A stretch of DNA of 37,032 bases, from positions 1 through 37,032 of the forward strand of contig CALCGJ010000198.1 of NCBI GenBank assembly GCA_937900965.1, read 5' to 3'. A model generated the notes under the pieces. The model was given only the letters and a program-made list of their open reading frames with translations, searched no databases and was not told the DNA's origin. This DNA comes from an uncultured Bacteroidota bacterium. GTDB taxonomy: Bacteria; Bacteroidota; Bacteroidia; Bacteroidales; FEN-979. Positions 10,249 to 20,238 of this stretch are shown piece by piece (positions within the stretch are counted from its first letter, which is position 1; every line of letters begins with the position of its first letter). The translations under genes were made by a program, and so were the position numbers.

Positions 10249-10917
10249 ATGGATAAGAACCTAGTTGAATATGCTCAGCAATTTACCTCTCCGGAGTCCC
10301 AGATCCTTTCAAAAATCAACAGGGAAACCCATTTGACCCAGACATATCCCCAGATGCTGGCTGGTCATATGCAGGGATTGCTGCTCCGGATGATAAGCCA
10401 AATGATCCGTCCGGAGAGGATCCTGGAAATCGGGACGTTTACCGGTTATTCGGCAATCTGTCTGGCGGAGGGACTAACCCCACCCCCCAGCACCCTCCCC
10501 TTCAAGGGGAGGAGAAGGGGAGGGGTCATCCACACCATTGAATCCAATCCTGAACTCGAATCCACTATCCGCACGTACCTGGAAGAAGCCTCATTGGAGG
10601 ATTCCGTGATTCTGCATATCGGGGATGCGATCGAGATCATCCCTGCTATCGATGAGACATGGGACCTGGTTTTTATCGATGCAGATAAACCAAATTACCG
10701 GAATTACTATGAACTTGTGTTGCCCCGGGTTCGGAAAGGTGGGTTTATACTGGCCGACAATGTTCTTTGGAGCGGGAAAGTGTTGGATCTGCCACTTAAA
10801 TGGGACAGGGATACCCGGGGGATTTCAGAGTTCAATGAATTGGTTCAGTTGGATGAAAGGGTGGAGAACCTTCTTCTGCCCTTCCGGGATGGGCTGATGA
10901 TCATCAGGAAACATTAA
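10249..10917 (+). CDS. class I SAM-dependent O-methyltransferase (catechol/caffeoyl-CoA OMT-like)
   Basis: RILEIGTFTGYSAICLAEGL...IHTIESNPE...WDLVFIDADKPNYRNYYELVLPRVRKGGFILADNVLWSGKV. Confidence 0.92.
   Translation: MDKNLVEYAQQFTSPESQILSKINRETHLTQTYPQMLAGHMQGLLLRMISQMIRPERILEIGTFTGYSAICLAEGLTPPPSTLPFKGRRRGGVIHTIESNPELESTIRTYLEEASLEDSVILHIGDAIEIIPAIDETWDLVFIDADKPNYRNYYELVLPRVRKGGFILADNVLWSGKVLDLPLKWDRDTRGISEFNELVQLDERVENLLLPFRDGLMIIRKH
10478..10526. repeat. GC-rich palindromic element inside the O-methyltransferase CDS
   Basis: ccccaccccccagcaccctccccttcaaggggaggagaaggggagggg; perfect inverted core CCTCCCCTT-c-AAGGGGAGG at 10494-10512. Confidence 0.75.
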
Positions 10918-10922
10918 TATAC

Positions 10923-11453
10923 ATGGTCAGCTCTTTAGATCTTACACTGCTTGACTGGATCCAGACTCACAGGATTGAATCCATTGACGATATTCTTCGT
11001 TTCTTTTCTTCTGCTACGACATTTATAAGCATCGGTATGATCCTGGTAACCGGATTGATATACAGGTTTAGCAAAACCGGATTGAAAAAAATGGGCCAGG
11101 TTGTCGTTGCCCTCATTCTGGCTGCTCTGATCACCTATTCAGTGAAATCTATTGTGAACCGGGTACGCCCATTCCGGGCTCATGATACAATTGAGAAACT
11201 GACAAAAGGAGGAGGGGCCTCTTTCCCTTCCGGCCACACCACGGAGGTATTTGCAATAGCTACCTCTATCGCTCTGCTCTTTCGCAGAAGGTCGGTTCAG
11301 ATCCCGGTATTAATTTGGGCAGTGATGGTGGGATACTCCCGCATGGCACTTGGGGTTCACTATCCCAGCGATGTGTTGGGAGGTATATTCATTGGGATTA
11401 CTATAGCAGTGTTGACAGATTATGGTTTCAGACGCTGGGTTAATCCACCTTGA
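10923..11453 (+). CDS. phosphatase PAP2 family protein
   Basis: KSIVNRVRPF...SFPSGHTTEVFA...YSRMALGVHYPSDVLGG: the three PAP2 motifs. Confidence 0.92.
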   Translation: MVSSLDLTLLDWIQTHRIESIDDILRFFSSATTFISIGMILVTGLIYRFSKTGLKKMGQVVVALILAALITYSVKSIVNRVRPFRAHDTIEKLTKGGGASFPSGHTTEVFAIATSIALLFRRRSVQIPVLIWAVMVGYSRMALGVHYPSDVLGGIFIGITIAVLTDYGFRRWVNPP

Positions 11454-11946
11454 AGTCGAACTTGATCCCGGCCAGCTCTTCATTTGCCTTTACAATCTTC
11501 TTCTTGAGATCTTCTTTAAACTTCACCATCTTCTGGTGGATAAGTTCGTCAGAGAGGGCGAGCATCTCCACTGCCAGGATTGCCGCGTTCTGGGAAGCAT
11601 TGATTCCTACAGTTGCAACAGGGATTCCCGGAGGCATCTGAACGATGGCGAGAAGAGCATCGAGTCCGTCGAGCGAAGCTTTGATAGGGACTCCGATAAC
11701 CGGCAGGGTGGTCATTGAGGCGATTACCCCGGGGAGGTGTGCAGCCATACCGGCAGCAGCAATGATCACTTTAATTCCCCGGGCGCGGGCATTCTTTGCA
11801 AACTCTTCGACCTTCTCCGGAGTGCGATGAGCCGACAGAGCATTGATCTCAAAAGGGATCTGCATGTCGTTCAGGAATTTTGCAGCAGCTTCCATCACCG
11901 GAAGATCGGATGTACTGCCCATAATGATGCTGATAATGGCTTTCAT
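11440..11946 (-). CDS. purE: 5-(carboxyamino)imidazole ribonucleotide mutase
   Basis: IIMGSTSDLPVMEAAAKFL...SAHRTPEKV...IAAAGMAAHLPGVIASMTTLPVIGVP. Confidence 0.97.
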   Translation of the reverse strand: MKAIISIIMGSTSDLPVMEAAAKFLNDMQIPFEINALSAHRTPEKVEEFAKNARARGIKVIIAAAGMAAHLPGVIASMTTLPVIGVPIKASLDGLDALLAIVQMPPGIPVATVGINASQNAAILAVEMLALSDELIHQKMVKFKEDLKKKIVKANEELAGIKFDFKVD

Positions 11947-12025
11947 AAGTAACTATTTTCAGTTTGAGTACACGAAATTAAGATATTCTTCTTTAATTTG
12001 TGTTAGAAGTACGAATTAACAGTTG

Positions 12026-12562
12026 ATGGAGTTTGTAGAGGTTAAGGATAAAGTATTCCGGAAGTTCATCTCCCTGGAGCAGATTAACCTGGTTGTTCAG
12101 CAGATAGCAGACCGGATTAATGCAGACTATAAAGGGCAGAACCCACTATTACTTGGGGTGTTGAATGGTGCATTTATTTTTGCTGCCGATCTGATAAGGA
12201 GATTGACAATCCCATGTCAGGTATCCTTTGTTAAATATGCTTCCTATGCAGGCATCCGGTCATCCGAGGAGGTCAAAGAGCTGATCGGACTGAATGAAGA
12301 TCTCAAAGGTCGTCATGTGGTTGTTGTGGAAGATATTGTAGATTCAGGGATTACTATGAATCACCTGCTGAAGGATATCGTTAAATACAACCCAGCTTCG
12401 GTTCGGTTGGCCTGTTTTTGTATGAAACCTGAGAATTTTGTGAAAACCTTTACAATAGACTATCTGGGGATTGAGATACCGAATGATTTTATTGTCGGAT
12501 ACGGACTGGACTACGACGGGTATGGACGGAACCTGCCTGAAATATATAAGCTTGAGAACTAA
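12026..12562 (+). CDS. hpt: hypoxanthine phosphoribosyltransferase
   Basis: LGVLNGAFIFAADL, PRPP motif VVVVEDIVDSGITM; ATG at 12026 preferred over the TTG at 12023. Confidence 0.93.
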   Translation: MEFVEVKDKVFRKFISLEQINLVVQQIADRINADYKGQNPLLLGVLNGAFIFAADLIRRLTIPCQVSFVKYASYAGIRSSEEVKELIGLNEDLKGRHVVVVEDIVDSGITMNHLLKDIVKYNPASVRLACFCMKPENFVKTFTIDYLGIEIPNDFIVGYGLDYDGYGRNLPEIYKLEN

Positions 12563-12589
12563 ATATCGAAATACCAAAAAAATGAAACT

Positions 12590-13162
12590 ATGCTGAACCT
12601 GATCTTTTTTGGACCTCCCGGTGTGGGAAAAGGAACCCAGGCCTCAAAAGCGGCTAAACATTACAACCTGATTCACGTTTCTACAGGAGATATTTTACGT
12701 GAGGAGATCAGGCTCGAAACAGAGCTCGGCATAAAAGTCAAAGATGTCATAGCCAGTGGGGAATTGGTCCCTGATAAGTACCTTATTGAGCTTCTTGAGA
12801 ATACATGCGAAAAACACAAAGGGGCCCAAGGATTTGTCTTTGATGGATTTCCCCGAACCCTCAGGCAGGCAGAGGCGCTGGAGGAGATGATGGAGCGCAC
12901 AAATTGCAAAGTGGCGAAAGTTATTTCTCTCGAAGTCCCGGCGGAGGAACTGGTTCGCCGCCTGGTGAACAGAGCGATTGAACAGGGGCGGACCGACGAC
13001 ACGGCAGATGTGATAAAGAATCGCCTGGTCGTTTACCAAAAGCATACAGAACCTCTCATCGACTTTTATAAGAAACGTGATGTTTTTGTCGTTATACCCG
13101 GAGAGGGTACCATTGATGACATCTTTGCCGCTATCTGTAATGTGATCGACAATAGATATTAA
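12590..13162 (+). CDS. adk: adenylate kinase, short-LID form
   Basis: [12 protein letters not shown] Walker [24 protein letters not shown]. Confidence 0.97.
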   Translation: MLNLIFFGPPGVGKGTQASKAAKHYNLIHVSTGDILREEIRLETELGIKVKDVIASGELVPDKYLIELLENTCEKHKGAQGFVFDGFPRTLRQAEALEEMMERTNCKVAKVISLEVPAEELVRRLVNRAIEQGRTDDTADVIKNRLVVYQKHTEPLIDFYKKRDVFVVIPGEGTIDDIFAAICNVIDNRY

Positions 13163-13202
13163 CCGGGTCTCTGCCTGGTCTCTTCTTGATAAATCTAATT
13201 TC

Positions 13203-14198
13203 ATGTCAGAATCCAACTTTGTCGACTATGTAAAGATTTTTTGTGCTTCCGGAAAAGGAGGAGCTGGTTCGACCCATTTTCTGAGGACCCGCGGCAATCC
13301 CCGGGGAGGTCCCGATGGTGGTGATGGTGGTAACGGGGGCAACATCATCCTGAAGGGAAAAAAGCAATTTTGGACACTACTCCACCTGAAGTTTACAAAA
13401 CACCTCAAAGCAGGCCACGGAGAACATGGTGCACGAAGTCTGAGGACAGGCGCCTGTGGTAATAATGTGATCATTGACGTCCCGCTTGGAACAGTTGCCC
13501 GTGATTCCGAAACGGGAGAATTCCTTTGTGAGATAACGGAAGCTGAAGAGACTCACGTATTGGTTCCGGGTGGCAGGGGAGGGCTTGGAAATGACCATTT
13601 CAAATCATCCACAAATCAATCACCTAAGTATGCACAACCAGGAGAACCGGGACAGGAAGGCTGGTTCATCCTTGAGCTGAAGCTGTTGGCTGATGTTGGA
13701 CTGGTTGGCTTCCCAAATGCTGGAAAGTCGACACTCCTCTCAGTAATCTCTGCTGCTAAACCGCAAATTGCAGACTATCCCTTTACAACTCTTAAACCAA
13801 ATCTTGGGATCGTTAGCTACCATGACAATCACTCCTTTGTGATGGCTGATATTCCGGGGATTATCGAAGGTGCCCATGAAGGGAAAGGAATTGGACTGAG
13901 ATTTTTACGTCACATCGAAAGGAACTCGCTGCTGTTGTTTATGATTCCTGTAGATTGTAATGATATCCGTGAAGAGTACAGGATCCTGCTCAATGAACTT
14001 CGACTTTACAATGCGGAATTGATGGATAAACCAAGACTTCTGGCAGTGACGAAAGCTGATCTGGCAGATGAAGAGATCACCCGGGAATTAAAGAAAGAAT
14101 TGCCGGATCTTCCATGCGTATTCATCTCCTCACATAAACAAACCGGATTGGAGAAGCTTAAAGGGATGCTATGGGAAGAGTTAAACAAATCTGTATAA
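13203..14198 (+). CDS. obgE: GTPase ObgE/CgtA
   Basis: Gly-rich Obg fold ([16 protein letters not shown]) and G motifs [34 protein letters not shown]. Confidence 0.97.
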   Translation: MSESNFVDYVKIFCASGKGGAGSTHFLRTRGNPRGGPDGGDGGNGGNIILKGKKQFWTLLHLKFTKHLKAGHGEHGARSLRTGACGNNVIIDVPLGTVARDSETGEFLCEITEAEETHVLVPGGRGGLGNDHFKSSTNQSPKYAQPGEPGQEGWFILELKLLADVGLVGFPNAGKSTLLSVISAAKPQIADYPFTTLKPNLGIVSYHDNHSFVMADIPGIIEGAHEGKGIGLRFLRHIERNSLLLFMIPVDCNDIREEYRILLNELRLYNAELMDKPRLLAVTKADLADEEITRELKKELPDLPCVFISSHKQTGLEKLKGMLWEELNKSV

Positions 14199-14220
14199 TC
14201 TGCGAAATCTGCCTTTAATA

Positions 14221-14802
14221 ATGCTTGATTCTCTGATACAGTTCGACCAAACATTTTTTCAGGCCTTAAACGGAGTGCATAATCCTTTTTTTGACCAAAT
14301 ATTTTGGTATGCGACGAAACCGATTATCTGGTTGCCACTGTACCTTATTATGTTGTTTCTCATCATCCGTGAGTTTAGATGGAAGACAATCACCATCGTT
14401 ATTGCGGTTGCATTGCTGATCACTGCTTCCGATCAATTGGCCAACTTTTCCAAATATGAAACCCTGAGACTTCGACCCTCCCATGAACCTGAGATTGAAC
14501 AACAGGTTCATATTGTGAATGATTATAGAGGTGGTCAGTACGGTTTTTTCTCGGCACACGCATCAACCAACTTTGCTATTGCCGTATTCTTAATCTTTTT
14601 GTTGCACCGAAGATACAGGTGGTTCGTTCCTGTTTTGCTGATCTGGGCCTCTATCATGGCATATTCGCGCATATACCTTGGAGTACACTATCCGGGTGAT
14701 ATCCTGGCGGGGGTCTTCATTGGGATTATTCTGGGAAGCCTGTTTGCCTGGCTGACCAGGCTCGCTGTTCAGTATCAGTCCCGGTGTGAGCAAAATTGTT
14801 AA
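14221..14802 (+). CDS. phosphatase PAP2 family protein
   Basis: KYETLRLRPSHEP...GFFSAHASTNFAIA...YSRIYLGVHYPGDILAG. Confidence 0.92.
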   Translation: MLDSLIQFDQTFFQALNGVHNPFFDQIFWYATKPIIWLPLYLIMLFLIIREFRWKTITIVIAVALLITASDQLANFSKYETLRLRPSHEPEIEQQVHIVNDYRGGQYGFFSAHASTNFAIAVFLIFLLHRRYRWFVPVLLIWASIMAYSRIYLGVHYPGDILAGVFIGIILGSLFAWLTRLAVQYQSRCEQNC

Positions 14803-14805
14803 TGA

Positions 14806-16083
14806 CTACTCACAATCCCGGCACTTCTCTTTACGAAATGGTTGTGTGATAATCCGGAAAGAGTATTCGTATGTAAAGTAGTTCCAGATCCAGTCAAACA
14901 GGATTGCCAGTCGGTTACGGAATCCGATTAACCGGATCAAATGAACGAACATCCACATGAACCAGGCTACAAAACCATGAAATCTCCCGAATCGTAATTC
15001 GGCAACGGCTTTGTTCCTTCCAACAGTGGACATGATACCAAGATCGGAGTAAATAAATGGTTTAGGGGATTCTCCCCGCTGTAACCGAATCAGGTTACGA
15101 GCCAGGTTATGTCCCTGTTGGATAGCAGGTAGAGCCAGCAACGGATGACCGTCTGGACGTTTCTCAGAGATCATCGCCGCAACATCTCCAAGGGCATAAA
15201 TATCATCGTACCCTGTAACCTGGTTGAATTGGTTTACGATGTAACGGCTCTTACGATAGATCGAATCGGGCTTCACACCTTCAATCACTTCCCCTTTCAC
15301 ACCTGCCGACCAGATAAAAGCTACTGATTTGAGAATAGTTCCGTCAGTAAGAACCACGTTCAGGCCGTCGTAATCTTCCACACGTGTATTCAGCCAAACC
15401 TTGACTCCCATACGTGTCAGGTATTCATCCGCTTTTTCAGAGGAGATCTTTGACATCATGGGCAGTACACGATCTGCCGCCTCGATCAGGTGAATATTCA
15501 TCAATCCGGGATCCAGTTCCGGATAGTCATAAGGAGCTATGTGTTTCTTAAACTCAGCAAGTGATCCGGCAATTTCCACACCGGTCGAGCCGGCACCGAT
15601 GATTACAAAGTTCAGAAGAATCTTCTTTTCGTCAATATGCATTCGGGTGATTGCCTCTTCAAACTCACGCAGCAACGTGTTTCGGATGGTGAGGGCATCG
15701 GTTACTGTTTTCAAAGAGAGGCTATGCTTTTTCAGGTTATCATTCCCATAGAAGTTACTGGTAGATCCAGTCGCTATTACCAGAATATCATATGGGATAT
15801 CTCCGATATTGGTGCTGATTTTTTTTGCCCCGGGTTCAATTTTTGTGACATCAGCCATTCGAAACCGGAAGTTCCTGTACCCCTTAAATATCCTTCTGAA
15901 AGGGGAGGTTATTGAGACATCAGCCAATCCGCATGAAGCTACCTGGTATAATAATGGCTGAAATGTATGATGGTTATTCCGATCAACCAGAATAATGTCA
16001 AACGGTTTGTTCCTGAGCTTTTTTATCAGCTCAATCCCGCCGAACCCCCCACCGATGACAACCAATTTTGGATTATCTTTCAT
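14806..16083 (-). CDS. NAD(P)/FAD-dependent oxidoreductase, type II NADH dehydrogenase-like
   Basis: KLVVIGGGFGGIELIKKLRNKPFDIILVDRNNHHTFQPLLYQVA, FVIIGAGSTGVEIAGSLAEF, YALGDVAAM. Start at the internal Met (16083). Confidence 0.93.
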   Translation of the reverse strand: MKDNPKLVVIGGGFGGIELIKKLRNKPFDIILVDRNNHHTFQPLLYQVASCGLADVSITSPFRRIFKGYRNFRFRMADVTKIEPGAKKISTNIGDIPYDILVIATGSTSNFYGNDNLKKHSLSLKTVTDALTIRNTLLREFEEAITRMHIDEKKILLNFVIIGAGSTGVEIAGSLAEFKKHIAPYDYPELDPGLMNIHLIEAADRVLPMMSKISSEKADEYLTRMGVKVWLNTRVEDYDGLNVVLTDGTILKSVAFIWSAGVKGEVIEGVKPDSIYRKSRYIVNQFNQVTGYDDIYALGDVAAMISEKRPDGHPLLALPAIQQGHNLARNLIRLQRGESPKPFIYSDLGIMSTVGRNKAVAELRFGRFHGFVAWFMWMFVHLIRLIGFRNRLAILFDWIWNYFTYEYSFRIITQPFRKEKCRDCE

Positions 16084-16094
16084 CTGAAACCTTG

Positions 16095-16949
16095 TTAATC
16101 CAACCGGAAGAATCTGGCTGTTTTTACCTGTGATGAAGCAGTCATTGCCCGGATAATATAATAACCTGCAGGTAGATTCCATACTACCAGTGAAATCTCT
16201 TTACTCTGAGGGCTTTCCGAGGAAACCAAACGCCCGGCGGCATCTGTCACAATCAGGGAGGTGATCATTTCCGGAGATGAAACAGTGATCAGTTTCGTAC
16301 AGGGATTTGGATAAACAGACAGGCTGATTGAGATGCCTGGTTCTGGAGTTCCGGTATTAATCGGTTTACCCGAAATGATGATGTCATCGATCTTGTTTAT
16401 CCCCGTTACTTCTAACGGATCCCCGGCTGAGTTGATATTGCTGCTCATGATCCAGCGGATAAACAATGAGGGTTGATTTCTACACTCAATTGGCAGCTCA
16501 AGACTATCTAATGACCCTGTAGTCCAGTCGTTTTGAACCTCGAAAGAACTATTCGGAACTTCTGTCCAGGTTGCGCCGGCTCCTATCCGATATTGTACTT
16601 TCCAATCACGCGGACCGGGATTATTCCCTCCTGATTGCTGTTTGGAGCTAACAGTAAGATGTTCATAATCAGTTGTGGTTATCTCTACTACCCAGCACTT
16701 AAGGTCGGCACCATCATTCCACTCTGTAGCCTGGGCGGCTTTTGTAGTGAATCCGTTTTTTGAGAAATCAATGACGCTTGTACCTCCCTCCGTATGGATG
16801 GATTTGGTTAGGTTGGCCGGGATACCTGCATCTGAAATGCTGTCGCCTGGGCTTCCCGATGGGAAGGTCCATTGAGCAATCAAAACCTGGCTTTGTGAAG
16901 AGGAAATCCAGAGAGAAAAGAGAAAGATGATTGTTAAGATCTGTTTCAT
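16095..16949 (-). CDS. secreted protein with T9SS type A sorting domain
   Basis: Signal peptide MKQILTIIFLFSLWISSSQS; C-terminal ISLSVYPNPCTKLITVSS...VTDAAGRLV...WNLPAGYYIIRAM. N-terminal domain not assigned. Confidence 0.85.
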   Translation of the reverse strand: MKQILTIIFLFSLWISSSQSQVLIAQWTFPSGSPGDSISDAGIPANLTKSIHTEGGTSVIDFSKNGFTTKAAQATEWNDGADLKCWVVEITTTDYEHLTVSSKQQSGGNNPGPRDWKVQYRIGAGATWTEVPNSSFEVQNDWTTGSLDSLELPIECRNQPSLFIRWIMSSNINSAGDPLEVTGINKIDDIIISGKPINTGTPEPGISISLSVYPNPCTKLITVSSPEMITSLIVTDAAGRLVSSESPQSKEISLVVWNLPAGYYIIRAMTASSQVKTARFFRLD

Positions 16950-16969
16950 GGTGGATTGTTTAATTGAAA

Positions 16970-19312
16970 TTATCTTTGATTGGTTTTTTTGGTAAAACGG
17001 TACGAAAGGTTGAGCATAATAAACCGGCCCGGACTTAACTGTCCTTTGCTGTCGGTCCACTGCCTGTTTAAAAGATCCTGAACTGTAATACCGGCTGTTA
17101 ATTTGTTGAAAAAGGTGTAGGATGCCTTCATGTCGATTGTAAAATAGGCGGAATTCTGTGCTGTGTTTTCGTCATTGATCCATTGTTGCCCTACATACCT
17201 GAATGTTATCGAGGTACTTAGCCTGTTTGGCGAATATATCATACCGGCGAAAGCCTGGTTCCCGGGAACCTCCATAAGGAACTTGCCGGTCAGCTCTTTT
17301 CCTGGATTCGCTGTCGTATCAAACTTTATAATCCTGGAATCATTGAAGGAATAATTAGCTATCAACGTTAGGTTTCTGATGATTGGAAGGGTCGCTGTTA
17401 ATTCGGCGCCCAGAATTCTTACCCTGCTGATATTTTCCCTCCGCATAACCGGTTTTAGATTGTCTCCGCCGGTAAATACGCTATCGCCAGTAGCTACAAA
17501 ATATTGAAAATCTCTGCCAAAGGAAAGATATCCTGATGGTTCAAGGGATAATCGTTTAAAGAATGTGACAGTAGCTCCGACTTCTATATTATCAAGTGCT
17601 TCAGGCTTCAACTTTGGGTTAGCCATCTTGAACCCTTTGCTGATATTTCCGTTTTTACACATATCATCCAGGATAGGCGGTCGGAATCCATGGGCGTAAG
17701 AGAGGTAGATGCTCTGCCTTTGGTTGAAATTGTATCGAAGACCTAGCTTGGGACTGATCGCATTCCATGTTTCGTCGGAGAAATCAGATGGATAGCTTGT
17801 CATGAATTCGGAAAGGGTGCTTGGGTACCCGATTGTGAAGGAGCCATCCGTGAACCACGCAATATCCCATCTTAGACCTGCAATGATACTCATCTTCTGT
17901 TTGAACAGGGTCAACTCATATTCAGAAAAAAGAGCAAAAAAGGACATCTTTCCTTTGTTAGTCAGGATGTCGGATGAGGTGTAATAGGTGTCGGAAGCGT
18001 CTACACTGCCCTGTTTCAGGTCCACTCCCACGGTAATAGCCTGGTTGGGACGGAATTGGTTTGTCAGGTTGACCCAGAGACCGTAATCAACCCGTTTGCT
18101 GTTCGTTTCATAAAGTGTGTATTTTCCGCTTCGCTTCGCGCTCCTGGTCTCATTCTGCCGTAGGTAGTTCTCGTTCTGGTAGAAGCCATTTATCAGCAGA
18201 CTGTATTTCCCCCACCCGTTTTGGGTCGACAACCTGACGAAATGAGTCGGATATCGGTTGTAACTCCCAAGAGGTTCGTAGATCTTTGTCCCGTCACCAC
18301 GGATATCGTTGTAATAGTTATACTCAAGTTCCAATCGGTTTCTCGTATTGAACTGATAACCAATTTTCCCTGAAACTGAACCCTCTTTAAGGTACCTGTT
18401 TGTATCAAGATTATCCCTGGTAGCATCAGGTTCTGTGATGTAGCCTTTCCCCTGCCTGTAAAAAAGAGAGAGGTTGTAGTAAAACCCCCGATCCTGACTG
18501 AACAGGCTGCCGCCAAGTTTCAGAAGTCCGCCAAACGTATTGTATGTCCCGTAATAAGCCTTCACTTCCCCTTCCAACAAAGAAGGAGGCTGTTCTGTGA
18601 TGATGTTTATAACACCACTCATCGCATTGCTGCCATAAACTGCGGAAACAGGTCCTTTTAACACCTCGATTCGCTCAATGTTGTCGGGAATCAACCTGTT
18701 CCAGTTGATGCCACCCCCATCAGTCTTATTGAGAGGCACACCGTCAAGCAGGATCAGGGCCCTGTAAGAGCCGTTTAATCCACGCATGGTCACACTCGAA
18801 TTCTTAGAGAAAATGCCAAAGTCACGGTCAAATTTGATTCCGGGTATTAGCTGCAGGACTTCATCTGTATTATTGACCGGCATCTCCATCACCTTTTTTG
18901 ATGGAATACTGGCGATCCGGGCAGGAATCTCGTCAGGCTTTTGAGGTGTTCGTGTTGCTGTAACAAACAGCTCCTCCATCTGGTGTACGTCAGGTGTCAA
19001 ACAGAGTGAAATCCCGATCGTGTCATCCACTGGATCACGTGTAAGTGTTTGCTGGAGGTTCTGATATCCAATATAGGAGAGCCTCAGCCTTACCTTGCGA
19101 TCAGGTTCAACAGTAAGGTTGAAACTTCCACCCGGTCCGGAAACCGCACCTTGAAGAGACCCGGAAACAAGGATGTTGGCTCCCTGAAGTGGTTTACCTG
19201 TGCTGCAGTCACGAATTGTACCGGTAATCACCTGTTGGGAAAAGAGCGTGATTGATGAAAAAGCTATTCCCAGGAATAGGAGATATACAGTATGAATGAT
19301 AGCTCTTTTCAT
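16970..19312 (-). CDS. TonB-dependent receptor with N-terminal CarboxypepD_reg-like domain
   Basis: ITGTIRDCSTGKPLQGANILVSGSLQGAVS, plug VTMRGLNGSYRALILLDGVPLN...IERIEVLKGPVSAVYGSNAMSGVINIIT, barrel to SYRF terminus. Confidence 0.96.
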   Translation of the reverse strand: MKRAIIHTVYLLFLGIAFSSITLFSQQVITGTIRDCSTGKPLQGANILVSGSLQGAVSGPGGSFNLTVEPDRKVRLRLSYIGYQNLQQTLTRDPVDDTIGISLCLTPDVHQMEELFVTATRTPQKPDEIPARIASIPSKKVMEMPVNNTDEVLQLIPGIKFDRDFGIFSKNSSVTMRGLNGSYRALILLDGVPLNKTDGGGINWNRLIPDNIERIEVLKGPVSAVYGSNAMSGVINIITEQPPSLLEGEVKAYYGTYNTFGGLLKLGGSLFSQDRGFYYNLSLFYRQGKGYITEPDATRDNLDTNRYLKEGSVSGKIGYQFNTRNRLELEYNYYNDIRGDGTKIYEPLGSYNRYPTHFVRLSTQNGWGKYSLLINGFYQNENYLRQNETRSAKRSGKYTLYETNSKRVDYGLWVNLTNQFRPNQAITVGVDLKQGSVDASDTYYTSSDILTNKGKMSFFALFSEYELTLFKQKMSIIAGLRWDIAWFTDGSFTIGYPSTLSEFMTSYPSDFSDETWNAISPKLGLRYNFNQRQSIYLSYAHGFRPPILDDMCKNGNISKGFKMANPKLKPEALDNIEVGATVTFFKRLSLEPSGYLSFGRDFQYFVATGDSVFTGGDNLKPVMRRENISRVRILGAELTATLPIIRNLTLIANYSFNDSRIIKFDTTANPGKELTGKFLMEVPGNQAFAGMIYSPNRLSTSITFRYVGQQWINDENTAQNSAYFTIDMKASYTFFNKLTAGITVQDLLNRQWTDSKGQLSPGRFIMLNLSYRFTKKTNQR

Positions 19313-19318
19313 CTCTCT

Positions 19319-20233
19319 TTATTGCTGAATCTTTATATCCATCAGAATTTGGCCTCCCGGACCGGAAATTACCTCTTTGACCAGGATCAGCCCCAGGTTT
19401 CCTTTCGGATCCCTGAATGAGATTACCATGCCGGGAAGGATGAATTTTGCTTTTCGCTTCAGGTTTACCGGTTCGTAAGCTGCCAGGATAAGGCTGTCAT
19501 TTCCGGAAAGGTCAAAATCTGTTGGAGCGAACGCTGTTGTATCGTACCTTGTTTCATTCTTAATGGTCCAGTTTGCCAATCCTGTTGGTCCGCCGAAGAG
19601 AGCCGGTGCATCAGCTTCTGAAGGGGAGGAGAGCGTGGCTTCATACTCATCGAAATAGTAGATCAGATCAATGGAATCCTGCTTTTGATAGGCCTCTTCC
19701 TGAAAATATCTATGGCCAGCTCCGAGGGAGAAAAAACTTCCGGCATCCTCGTTGGTCTGGGCTCCTAAAAGGATGTTGGCATAGGAAAGAATTGGCCCGT
19801 ATTGGGAAGATGCTGATTTTCTGAGGGTTATTGACCTGTTGCGAAAGCTGTGGTTACGATCCATCACGAGGAAATTCCAGGTTTCTATCTCGTTGGCTGT
19901 TTTTGTGATTTCGATCTCATATCTCAAAACAGGTTGATTCATCCCGCTGTCGAGAACTGTCTGATCCTCTCCGTTGTTCCAACCGATATGGAGGTAGGTG
20001 ATATTAACACCCTCTCCCTGTGCTTCGATGCCTACCATGATTCGTTCTCCTATTGCCAGGGTTGTATCGTGACTGACAAATCCGGAATCGGTCCGAAATG
20101 TCAGGTTGGGCGGAACATAGGAGACCTCTTTTTGGCATGAAGCAAGGGAAAACAGGAATAATGAAACCCAGACCGATATGTTGAGAAAAACATATCGGGT
20201 ATGTACTTCTGGAGTCATTGGGAGATAGTTCAT
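19319..20233 (-). CDS. predicted outer-membrane lipoprotein of unknown function
   Basis: Lipobox-like SLFLFSLASC-QKE; close spacing between the membrane-protein gene and the TonB receptor gene. Confidence 0.7.
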   Translation of the reverse strand: MNYLPMTPEVHTRYVFLNISVWVSLFLFSLASCQKEVSYVPPNLTFRTDSGFVSHDTTLAIGERIMVGIEAQGEGVNITYLHIGWNNGEDQTVLDSGMNQPVLRYEIEITKTANEIETWNFLVMDRNHSFRNRSITLRKSASSQYGPILSYANILLGAQTNEDAGSFFSLGAGHRYFQEEAYQKQDSIDLIYYFDEYEATLSSPSEADAPALFGGPTGLANWTIKNETRYDTTAFAPTDFDLSGNDSLILAAYEPVNLKRKAKFILPGMVISFRDPKGNLGLILVKEVISGPGGQILMDIKIQQ

Positions 20234-20238
20234 CTGGA

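Noticed and set aside
12695-13216. 173-aa minus-strand ORF opposite adk
   Set aside because: adk is certain on the plus strand; the antisense ORF has no recognisable motifs.
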